The notes below the pieces were generated by a model. It had not been told where the DNA came from. It saw only the letters and a list, made by a program, of their open reading frames with translations, and did no database searches. From the NCBI RefSeq assembly GCF_014384985.1, contig NZ_JACRSX010000024.1, forward strand, positions 1 to 38,111: DNA of 38,111 bases. Reading direction: 5' to 3'. This document shows, piece after piece, positions 16,319 through 22,827 of this stretch. The DNA comes from Jutongia huaianensis (lineage in GTDB: Bacteria > Bacillota > Clostridia > Lachnospirales > Lachnospiraceae). Every line of letters starts with the position of its first letter. Positions within the stretch are counted from its first letter, which is position 1. Position numbers and translations under genes: made by a program.

Positions 16319-17212
16319 ATGAGCCGAAGGATTAAAAATACAATCAGCACCAAGGAACTGCTGCAGGCAATGGGAGGCATACGGGACTGCTATGTGAAGG
16401 AGGCAGATTATGCTGCTTGTGCTGTCAGGAAGCAACAACCTCACAGATGGTATGTTGCTGCCGGCATGGCAGCCATGCTGGCATTGAGTATTCTGCTTCC
16501 AAATCTTAATAAAGCAACGGCTCATGCCATGCAGAGTCTGCCGGTGATAGGAGAATACTTTAAGCTGGTTACATTCCGGGAATACCGGTTTGATGATGGA
16601 AGGCATAGCGCAGACGTAAAATGGAACAAAATCTACGCAGATAGAGCGGGGACGGATGACTCTGAGGAAGCCGGAAAACAGGCGCACAAATCAGCCAAAG
16701 AGATCAATGCGCAGATGGAGCAAAAGACCGAGAAGCTGCTCAAAGAATTTAAGAAGCAGGTCGGGGCATTAGGCTACTCCTCTCTGACCGTGGACAGCAA
16801 GGTGGTCACGAACTCCTCGAAATATTATTGTGTTATGCTGTCTGCGTTCTCCTCCCAGGCAGATGGATACCAGGCGGATGCCTTCTATACGATAGAAAAG
16901 AGTACCGGAAAACTGCTGGAATTATCGGATCTGTTCCCGGAGAATGTGGATTATGTAGATGTACTTACGGCACAGATCAAGAAACAGATGCGCCAAAATA
17001 TGAAAAAGGATGAAAATAATGTGTATTTTCTGGATACAGATACACCGGCAGCATTGTTTGACAAGATTGATGAAAACCAACAGTTTTATATCAATGGAAA
17101 AGATGAAATAGTGATCTGCTTTGCAGAGGGGGATGTAGCACCGGCTTCTATGGGAACACTTCATTTTGTTATCCCGCAAAAAGTGGTGAAAGAACTTCAA
17201 AAAAATCAATGA
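16319..17212 (+). CDS. rsiV: RsiV-like anti-sigma factor (DUF3298 domain)
   Basis: 297 residues from ATG at 16319 (GGAGG 6 bases upstream). Cytoplasmic residues 1-42 would hold the sigma factor; one membrane helix follows (WYVAAGMAAMLALSILLPN, about 44-62). Just outside lies ATAHAMQSLPVIGEY, where A-H-A resembles a signal peptidase site; in Bacillus RsiV, lysozyme binding exposes such a site for the first cleavage. The outer domain has VTFREYRF, DAFYTIEKSTGKLLELSDLF and the DUF3298 end ICFAEGDVAPASMG. It should release the sigma factor when lysozyme binds. Confidence 0.8.
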   Translation: MSRRIKNTISTKELLQAMGGIRDCYVKEADYAACAVRKQQPHRWYVAAGMAAMLALSILLPNLNKATAHAMQSLPVIGEYFKLVTFREYRFDDGRHSADVKWNKIYADRAGTDDSEEAGKQAHKSAKEINAQMEQKTEKLLKEFKKQVGALGYSSLTVDSKVVTNSSKYYCVMLSAFSSQADGYQADAFYTIEKSTGKLLELSDLFPENVDYVDVLTAQIKKQMRQNMKKDENNVYFLDTDTPAALFDKIDENQQFYINGKDEIVICFAEGDVAPASMGTLHFVIPQKVVKELQKNQ

Positions 17213-17286
17213 TGATTTCCGTATGGGAATGGGAGCTGTAATAAAAATCTGGGGGAGGGTATAGCCTGTTTTTATCCGTTATATAC

Positions 17287-17457
17287 TTTCAGTTCATTCG
17301 TGAAAAGTATAACAAGTTGTATAAGGAACCATTACCAACAGCCACTCCGCATGTGTGCAGGCATACCTTTTGTACTAAGATGGAAAAGTCCGGAATGAAT
17401 CCGGCAAAGCTAAAGCATATTATGGGCACAAGCAATTTTCAGGTGTGCGAAGTTTGA
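17287..17457 (+). pseudogene. Fragment of a Tn916-type integrase catalytic domain
   Basis: The frame reads FQFIREKYNKLYKEPLP then ATPHVCRHTFCTKMEKSGMN and LKHIMGTSNFQ before stopping at TGA 17456. PHVCRHT is the HxxR box of Tn916-like tyrosine recombinases. The catalytic Tyr region is absent, and the match ends exactly where the 19-bp repeat at 17445 starts. No start codon or upstream domains. Relic. Confidence 0.7.
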
Positions 17458-17463
17458 GCTATT
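17445..17463 (+). repeat. 19-bp direct repeat, copy 1
   Basis: GTGCGAAGTTTGAGCTATT. A second copy with one mismatch lies at 20758-20776. The pair brackets the mosaic of gene fragments and the AAA ATPase. Confidence 0.6.
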
Positions 17464-17593
17464 TAATTTTTAACTTCATAATGACAAGGTGCAAAAACCT
17501 TGATTTAGCAGGCTTTGTGGCATGTTCGGATAACTGAAAAATGAGATTTACAACTGATTTACAATTTTTTAATTTAGCCATGATACGAGAATG

Positions 17594-17628
17594 ATAACCC
17601 CAGGTCTAATTGACTGGGGTTATTTTTC
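17594..17628 (+). terminator. Rho-independent terminator
   Basis: ATAACCCCAG / CTGGGGTTAT form a perfect 10-bp stem around a 10-base loop, followed by TTTTT. It separates the integrase relic from the XRE gene. The stretch 17213-17709 otherwise holds only that relic and the operator-like dyad at 17658. Confidence 0.8.
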
Positions 17629-17657
17629 ATGGAATAATTTCAAAAATAATATTGAAA

Positions 17658-17694
17658 ATTGCAAAATGGTAATCGAAAACGGATGGTTTGCAAT
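17658..17694. promoter_or_regulatory. 8-bp dyad before the XRE gene, likely self-operator
   Basis: ATTGCAAA (17658-17665) and TTTGCAAT (17687-17694) are perfect arms with a 21-base spacer, ending next to the ribosome binding site of the XRE gene at 17710. Position and symmetry fit autorepression. Confidence 0.45.
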
Positions 17695-17709
17695 TAGGAG
17701 GAAACGAAG

Positions 17710-18024
17710 ATGAGATGGCAGGACAAAGTAAAACAATTGATGGAAAGTCAAAATCTAAATCAGAAAGAACTATCAAAGAAGAGTGGAATTACGGAAGCTT
17801 CAGTTTCTCGATATCTTAGTGGGGATAGAAAACCTCGCATGGATATTATAATCAATTTTGCTCAGGCATTAGGTGTGACAACGGATTACTTGCTAAGTGA
17901 GGATGACACAACATCTATTGGAGCCTATACAGAGATTGCCACAGCAATAGCAAGAAATGGAAAGAACCTTAGTGCTGAAGAAAAAAATAAGCTGATTGCA
18001 CTTATTCTTGGAACGGATATTTAA
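17710..18024 (+). CDS. XRE-family regulator (phage-repressor-like)
   Basis: 104 residues. The HTH_3 domain is VKQLMESQNLNQKELSKKSG followed by ITEASVSRYLSGDRKPRMDI and TDYLLSED. The remaining 35 residues (from SIGAYTEIATAIARNGKNLS) match the short tail seen in Clostridium-type repressors of integrated elements. TTAGGAGGAAACGAAG precedes the ATG. Intact, but the neighbours on both sides are fragments, so it may be the surviving regulator of a decayed element. Confidence 0.8.
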   Translation: MRWQDKVKQLMESQNLNQKELSKKSGITEASVSRYLSGDRKPRMDIIINFAQALGVTTDYLLSEDDTTSIGAYTEIATAIARNGKNLSAEEKNKLIALILGTDI

Positions 18025-18036
18025 TGTAAATATCAT

Positions 18037-18180
18037 GTAGTAAAGACATATCCCAATGGAGTAAGAGTGGGATATGTTGAAAATCACAGTAACAAATTTA
18101 AAGCAAGAGGAACAGGACAAAGTTGGTTTCCAAAGTTCTGGACATCTAAAGATATCGAGCATACGATACGAAGTTTAGGG
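18037..18180 (+). pseudogene. Fragment of a probable polymorphic-toxin (EndoU-like) domain
   Basis: Directly after the XRE stop, in the same frame but without a start codon, comes VVKTYPNGVRVGYVENHSNK then GTGQSWFPKFWTSKDIEHTI. The G-Q-S-W-F-P-K-x-W-T-x-K-D-I string is what I associate with the C-terminal EndoU-like toxin domains of secreted polymorphic toxins. The resemblance stops near 18180. Too short to work; family assignment is tentative. Confidence 0.35.
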
Positions 18181-18182
18181 AA

Positions 18183-18680
18183 ATTATTACGAATACGGAA
18201 GAGTATATTGATGATCTAAAACAATTTCCGGGAATTATTACACCAGATTGTTCCTTGTATCTTGATGCACCATTGTGCGTGCAGATCGCAGACATTTATT
18301 TGAATCGAGCAGTGGGGCATTATATGCAGAAGAACGGAATTTATGTTATTCCAAATGTGCGATGGGGAGATGAAAGAACATACACCACAGAGATTTTTAA
18401 TGATAAGGTGGCATTTTTAGGATTGCCCAAGCATAGCATGCCTGACTACGCTTACATCCGCAAGGAACTGCTTCGCAACGGCGTAAGCAAAAAGCTCCTA
18501 TGGACGGAATACATGGATGATTGCCGTGCCAACGGTGAAGAACCGCTCATGTATTCACAGTTCTGCTATCACATCCAACAGGATGAGCAGAAACATCGTG
18601 CTACCATGCATATCAACCGTAAACCCGGTGAACAGGTTGAAGTTGACTGGGCAGGTGATCCTGCAACAAGTTCTTCTTGA
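18183..18680 (+). pseudogene. Chimeric ORF: DUF4417 fragment fused to an IS21 IstA fragment
   Basis: The open frame has two unrelated halves. To about 18436 it reads as DUF4417: QFPGIITPDCSLYLDAPLCV, NRAVGHYMQKNGIYVIPNVR, WGDERTYTTEIF, KVAFLGLPKHS. Then it switches without frame loss to an IS21-family transposase: PDYAYIRKELLRNGVSKKLL, EEPLMYSQFCYHIQQDEQK, and VEVDWAGDPAT, where the D of DWAGD is the first Asp of the DDE triad. It ends 5 residues later by frameshift. Neither half is complete. An internal TTG at 18255 would give 141 residues if translated. Confidence 0.65.
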
Positions 18681-18851
18681 ATGGCGGGACCAGACAGGAG
18701 AAGCTGATGGTGGAAGAAACGCTAAAGGTGGATGGGAGATAGAAATTACACAAATTATACAAAAGCTTGGTTGCAGGAAAATTCTGGTAACTGGTTTTTT
18801 TGTTGTGAACAACGCTAAATTACATCAAATACTAATTTTAGAACAAAAAAC

Positions 18852-18880
18852 TTGATTAAAAATGAATATCGGTATATAAT
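18852..18880 (+). promoter_or_regulatory. SigA-type promoter of the AAA ATPase
   Basis: TTGATT (18852-18857), 17 bases, TATAAT (18875-18880). The predicted transcript start near 18887 leaves a leader of only about 12 bases containing GGAGG. The 218 bases between the chimeric ORF and this gene otherwise show nothing. Confidence 0.7.
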
Positions 18881-18898
18881 ATAGATGGAGGTGTTGAT

Positions 18899-20017
18899 AT
18901 GAAACTTTTAAGAGTAATTGCAAGCGGATTTAAGAATCTACAGGATAACACAGACATCAATTTAGTAGCACAGTCAAAGAAGACTTCTGAAGATAAAGAA
19001 TATGAACTCGTAAATATAGCAGAGGAATTATATGTATATAGTACAGCAGCGTTTATAGGAAAGAATGCATCCGGAAAAACAACAGCCATTGATTTGCTTG
19101 ATTGCTGTTATTCGATTCTTGGTAATTTTAGCATAGACAATAAGCATTATGCCTATGATGGAGTTAGGCTTCGTATTTTCTTTTGGCAGGATGGAATGAT
19201 TTACCGATATGATACGGAGCTTTCAGCAGATTCTACATTTGGAAATAAAGCAACTTTTGTGAATCAGAGTATATATCAGAAGAAGTATTATAAGACGAAG
19301 GTTAATGAAATCTTTGACGATGAAGGATTTGTACAATTGACAGAGCTAGGTGATCTTCCAGAGGATACATCTAAGGTATTCTTTATATTAAAAAAGAAAA
19401 GTACTGCAGCGATGTATTTTGATAGCATTGGTGATGGAGCGGATACGTATCAGCTTCTGTTCAAAGCCATGAACACATATAAGATACCAAACGATGTTCT
19501 GACTAATGTCATCAGCATATTTGATGAAACAATTAAAGGTTTTGAGAAAGTGGATGACCACAATTACAAAGTAACATTTGCAAATGAGATAAAAACATTG
19601 TCTGATAAAGAGCTTATTTATATGTTGTCCAGCGGTACAACGAAAGGTCTGCTTCTGTATATCATGGTGGTGGCATCATTGCAGAATGGATTTGATTTGT
19701 TGATTGATGAGGTGGAAAACCATTTCCATAAAACCTTAGTAGAGAATATCATTAGTTTGTACAAGGATAAAAAAGTAAATCGAAAGAATGCAACGCTTGT
19801 TTTCTCTACACACTATTGCGAGTTGCTGGATTTGTTTAATAGACAGGATAATCTGTGGGTGTGTAGCACAGATGAAAAAAATTGTATCGAGAATATGTAT
19901 CAGAGCTATGATATCAGATCGGGAATCTTGAAGAGTAAGCAATTTTATAATAACACGTTCCGCACAGCCGTAAATTATGAGGAAATGATGAATTTGAAAA
20001 GGAAACTGATGAGATGA
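18899..20017 (+). CDS. AAA_15/AAA_21-type ATPase (SMC-like, COG1106)
   Basis: 372 residues. Walker A GKNASGKTT (54-62), ABC-type signature LSSGTTKG (243-250), Walker B LLIDEVE (267-273) and the H-loop FSTHYCELLD (about 302-311) are all intact, so ATP hydrolysis is expected. Standalone ATPases of this group usually work with a second gene, often a nuclease or RloB-like protein, in phage defence. Here the only thing downstream is a fragment resembling an AbiEi-type antitoxin, and no nuclease gene is visible. Own SigA promoter at 18852-18880. AT-rich and flanked by mobile-element relics, so probably acquired. Confidence 0.8.
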   Translation: MKLLRVIASGFKNLQDNTDINLVAQSKKTSEDKEYELVNIAEELYVYSTAAFIGKNASGKTTAIDLLDCCYSILGNFSIDNKHYAYDGVRLRIFFWQDGMIYRYDTELSADSTFGNKATFVNQSIYQKKYYKTKVNEIFDDEGFVQLTELGDLPEDTSKVFFILKKKSTAAMYFDSIGDGADTYQLLFKAMNTYKIPNDVLTNVISIFDETIKGFEKVDDHNYKVTFANEIKTLSDKELIYMLSSGTTKGLLLYIMVVASLQNGFDLLIDEVENHFHKTLVENIISLYKDKKVNRKNATLVFSTHYCELLDLFNRQDNLWVCSTDEKNCIENMYQSYDIRSGILKSKQFYNNTFRTAVNYEEMMNLKRKLMR

Positions 20018-20033
20018 AGCTTTTCTTTCTGAT

Positions 20034-20162
20034 ATGAAGATTGATGGAATGTCCCTTGCAGCAATTAGTGCGGAAATGAATAAATTATGCGAAAAAAATC
20101 GTATAGAAAAATTTGAAGAAGGCATGTATTATATTCCTGAATCCGTGAAGTTCATCCTTTAA
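20034..20162 (+). pseudogene. N-terminal fragment resembling AbiEi/DUF6088 antitoxins
   Basis: About 42 residues in frame: MKIDGMSLAAISAEMNKLCE then NRIEKFEEGMYYIPE. This is the winged-helix start of AbiEi/DUF6088-type regulators (A-x-I-x-x-x-L-x-x-L, K-G-x-Y-Y-x-P). It ends at TAA 20160. No ribosome binding site. A relic of a type IV-like abortive infection pair, or of the ATPase's lost partner. Confidence 0.4.
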
Positions 20163-20318
20163 GTGAATAATCCGGCTTCCGTGTCCCTCCTGTCCGGGAA
20201 TTGAAAACCGCAAATCCGTTTTTAAGGAAACCGTCATTCCGGCGGTGGAAACCGTTGCCGTATTTCCTTTAGAATGTATGCATACATCTTTTGATGTAAA
20301 TACATTTTGAAGGAGGTC

Positions 20319-20405
20319 ATGAGTTTGACCAAATATCGGGAGATTATTAGACTCAACAGTCTGAATCTCAGCCAACAGAACATTGCCGACAGTTGCAATG
20401 TATAG
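20319..20405 (+). pseudogene. istA: N-terminus of an IS21-family IstA transposase
   Basis: AAGGAGGTC then ATG at 20319 reads MSLTKYREIIRLNSLNLSQQ, NIADSCNV and stops at TAG 20403, where SRNTVSKVL would continue in a full protein. The DNA-binding N-terminus of IstA is thus present with its own leader but cut off. It lies downstream of the central IstA piece at 18437-18670 in the same orientation, so the two do not form one element. 20163-20318 looks like the leader region of the IS. Confidence 0.6.
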
Positions 20406-20509
20406 ACTTCAGTTTCTGCGCTACAGCAGCAATGGTCTCTGGCTGTCCGTTCGGGAACCGTATAAGCACGAGAGGACGGAAATTTTTATATAGCCTTTTG
20501 CCCAGTCGC

Positions 20510-20577
20510 TTACAAAATGAGATTTTCATTTACAAAGAGGGACTCTTGCGTTACAAACGGGACTCTCGCTTTACACT
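20510..20577 (+). repeat. Four TTACAAA-type boxes at 20-21 base spacing
   Basis: TTACAAA or TTACACT starts at 20510, 20530, 20551 and 20571. The two middle spacers share GGGACTCTTGCG / GGGACTCTCGCT. Regular two-turn spacing on one DNA face suggests a protein-binding array, possibly the multiple transposase sites found at IS21-type ends. The rest of 20406-20801 shows no coding sign. Confidence 0.45.
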
Positions 20578-20634
20578 TCACCAGATTTCGAAATTTGCTT
20601 ATCATTTTGAGTTACTTGTGTTATACTTTTATTC

Positions 20635-20707
20635 ATAGCATGAACCTCCGGAAGTATGATTGTTTCTAACAACTCAATTATACCAAAACCAGATGGTTTC
20701 ATGCTAT
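20635..20707. repeat. 10-bp inverted repeat
   Basis: ATAGCATGAA (20635-20644) and TTCATGCTAT (20698-20707), perfect arms 53 bases apart. Possibly ends of a small deletion derivative or an IS scar. Confidence 0.4.
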
Positions 20708-20757
20708 ATTTATGCCAGTTATTATTGAATTTTCAAGGTGCATAGGCACTTATTCAA

Positions 20758-20776
20758 GTGCGAAGTTTGAGTTATT
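20758..20776 (+). repeat. 19-bp direct repeat, copy 2
   Basis: GTGCGAAGTTTGAGTTATT, one mismatch from 17445-17463. It sits in the leader of the phosphatase gene at 20802. Confidence 0.6.
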
Positions 20777-20801
20777 AAAAATCAAAACGGAGGATTATAA
20801 A

Positions 20802-21266
20802 TTGATAAGAGTAGCATTTGTCTGTTGGGGAAATATCTGCAGATCTACATTGAGTGAGAGCGTGTTCACATATAAGGTAAAAGAACTGGGGCTGGAGGAT
20901 CAATTTGTAATTGACAGCTTTGCCACCAGTACAGAGGAAATCGGGAACCCTCCTCACAGAGGAACGGTGAATAAACTGAGAGAGGTGGGGATTCCTCTGG
21001 TGCCCCATAGAGCGAAGCAGATTTCTTTTGCTGATTATAATGATTTTGATTATTTTATTGGAATGGATGAAATCAACATCAAGTATCTTCACCGCATGCT
21101 GCATGGTGATCCGGATGGCAAAGTATACAAATTTCTTTCTTTTGCCGGGTCCGACCGGGATATCGCAGATCCATGGTACACCGGTAATTTTGATGTAACT
21201 TATGATGATGTGATGGAGGGATGTCGTGGATTTCTTATGTATTTGCGGGAGAATGGAGAAATCTAA
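20802..21266 (+). CDS. Low-molecular-weight protein-tyrosine phosphatase family protein
   Basis: 154 residues from a TTG start at 20802, chosen because GGAGG lies 8 bases upstream and the conserved fold begins there (IRVAFVCWGNICRS). The C-x5-R phosphate-binding loop is C8-WGNIC-R14, followed by Ser15. The general-acid Asp is in DPWYTG (D123), followed by FDVTYDDVMEGCRGFL, the usual C-terminus. All catalytic residues are present, so it should dephosphorylate phosphotyrosine, or arsenate if related to arsenate reductases, which the DPWYTG loop makes less likely. Length is normal for the family. Upstream is IS debris, so it marks the return to conserved chromosome. Confidence 0.85.
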   Translation: MIRVAFVCWGNICRSTLSESVFTYKVKELGLEDQFVIDSFATSTEEIGNPPHRGTVNKLREVGIPLVPHRAKQISFADYNDFDYFIGMDEINIKYLHRMLHGDPDGKVYKFLSFAGSDRDIADPWYTGNFDVTYDDVMEGCRGFLMYLRENGEI

Positions 21267-21288
21267 ATAAAAAAGCAGAAGAGGAGCC

Positions 21289-21546
21289 ATGAATAATTTC
21301 AACGATATTAGGACACTGGCCGGATTAGGACGGGGAGATTTGTCATATTTGGATATTCTAAAAATACTTAGAAAATTTGTATTACTGACAAGCATTATCA
21401 GAAATGGGAAGAAAGAAGTTGTCTGTCTGGTTAAAGCTAGTAGCCATGCATTTGGCGTAAGGGCATTCACATTTTGCGGATGCCCTTATTTTTGCTTTGG
21501 CAGAAAATGTCCTGCTTCTTGTTTTCCGCCCGTGAATAGTATATAA
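21289..21546 (+). CDS. Doubtful ORF crossing a terminator
   Basis: ATG at 21289 follows AGAAGAGGAGCC. The first ~50 codons (NNFNDIRTLAGLGRGDLSYL ... KEVVCLVKAS) look protein-like, but the frame runs through the terminator at 21458-21493 and ends in the galK promoter, so the C-terminal part cannot be natural. Perhaps a decayed short gene. Not recognised. Confidence 0.2.
   Translation: MNNFNDIRTLAGLGRGDLSYLDILKILRKFVLLTSIIRNGKKEVVCLVKASSHAFGVRAFTFCGCPYFCFGRKCPASCFPPVNSI
21458..21493 (+). terminator. Rho-independent terminator upstream of galK
   Basis: TAAGGGCAT / ATGCCCTTA, a perfect 9-bp stem with a 13-base loop, then TTTTT. It closes the phosphatase transcript. Confidence 0.75.
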
Positions 21547-21558
21547 TGTAATTTACAT
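21519..21558 (+). promoter_or_regulatory. galK promoter with overlapping dyad
   Basis: TTGTTT (21519-21524), 17 bases, TATAAT (21542-21547). Overlapping and following the -10 is the perfect dyad ATGTAA-T-TTACAT (21546-21558), well placed for a repressor to block initiation. The regulator is not known. Confidence 0.55.
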
Positions 21559-21579
21559 AATATGACGGAGGAACCGCGC

Positions 21580-22743
21580 ATGAAGGAAAGGATTTACAAG
21601 AGATTTCAAGAAGTATATGGTGCAGAGGGTGATATCGCCGTTTACTTTGCGCCGGGACGTGTGAATCTGATCGGAGAGCATACGGATTACAATGGAGGAC
21701 ACGTTTTTCCATGTGCCCTGACGATTGGTACATACGGTGCAGTACGCAAGAGAAATGACAATAAGCTTCGTTTCTATTCTATGAATTTCGGACATCTTCC
21801 TGTGATCGAGTCGAGTCTGGATGATCTCAAACCCCGTAGGAATGCCGGGTGGACCAATTATCCCAAGGGTGTGATGTGGGCTTTGCGTGAGAAGGGTTAT
21901 GAGCTTCCCTGTGGCATTGATCTGATGCTGTTTGGCAACATTCCAAATGGTTCCGGTCTTTCGTCTTCTGCCTCGGTGGAGATTCTGACCGGCTATATTC
22001 TCAACGATCTGTTTCAATTAGGGATTTCCAATCAGGATCTGGCGCTTTTGGGACAGTTTTCGGAGAATCATTTCAATGGCGTGAACTGTGGCATTATGGA
22101 TCAGTTTGCCATTGCCATGGGTCGGAAAGATCATGCAATCTTTCTGGATACGGCAGATCTTTCTTATGAGTATGCGCCAATTAAGCTGGACGGAGCAAAG
22201 ATCGTGATCTCCTGCAGCAATAAACGGCGTGGTCTGGGAGATTCCAAGTATAATGAACGCCGTGCGGAGTGTGAGAAGGCGTTGGAGGAGATTCGGAAGG
22301 TACGACAGGTGGACAGCCTTGGGGCTCTTACGGAGGAGCAGTTTGAGGAAGTCCGGGATGCTGTGAAGGATCCGGTCCGGCGGAGACGGGCAAAGCATGC
22401 GGTATATGAGAACCAGCGTACCGTGAAGGCGGTCGAGGCATTGAAGGCAAATGATATTGCGCTGTTTGGCAGACTTATGAATGAATCCCATATTTCCCTC
22501 CGGGATGATTACGAGGTGACGGGCAGGGAGCTGGACACTCTGGTAGAAGAGGCCTGGAAGGTAAAGGGCGTTCTTGGCTCCCGTATGACAGGAGCAGGAT
22601 TTGGCGGCTGTACCGTGAGTATTGTAAAGGATGATGCGGTGGACACGTTCATTGAACAGGTGGGCAGGGCATACCGGTCAGCAATCGGTTATAAAGCTGA
22701 TTTCTATGTGGTAAAGATTGGCGATGGCCCGGCAAAGCTATAG
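21580..22743 (+). CDS. galK: Galactokinase
   Basis: 387 residues from ATG at 21580 (GGAGG 9 bases upstream; an ATG at 21562 is open but overlaps that site). A GHMP kinase with the galactokinase signature GRVNLIGEHTDYNGG near residue 22, the ATP loop PNGSGLSSSASVE, the catalytic Asp region GIMDQFAIAMG, and the C-terminal GSRMTGAGFGGCTVSIV. It phosphorylates galactose to galactose-1-phosphate, the first step of the Leloir pathway. galT and galE are not in the window; it stands as a single gene with its own promoter. Confidence 0.95.
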   Translation: MKERIYKRFQEVYGAEGDIAVYFAPGRVNLIGEHTDYNGGHVFPCALTIGTYGAVRKRNDNKLRFYSMNFGHLPVIESSLDDLKPRRNAGWTNYPKGVMWALREKGYELPCGIDLMLFGNIPNGSGLSSSASVEILTGYILNDLFQLGISNQDLALLGQFSENHFNGVNCGIMDQFAIAMGRKDHAIFLDTADLSYEYAPIKLDGAKIVISCSNKRRGLGDSKYNERRAECEKALEEIRKVRQVDSLGALTEEQFEEVRDAVKDPVRRRRAKHAVYENQRTVKAVEALKANDIALFGRLMNESHISLRDDYEVTGRELDTLVEEAWKVKGVLGSRMTGAGFGGCTVSIVKDDAVDTFIEQVGRAYRSAIGYKADFYVVKIGDGPAKL

Positions 22744-22827
22744 CCGGTTTTATAAAGTATAAGCATTATGAAATAAAATTAATTGCACCTAAGGAGAAAG
22801 AGACAAAATACGAAGGGGGTGTGTGGT

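Noticed and set aside
17221..17245. Short hairpin after rsiV as a terminator
   Set aside because: The stem TTCC/GGAA is only 4-5 bp and lacks a T-run.
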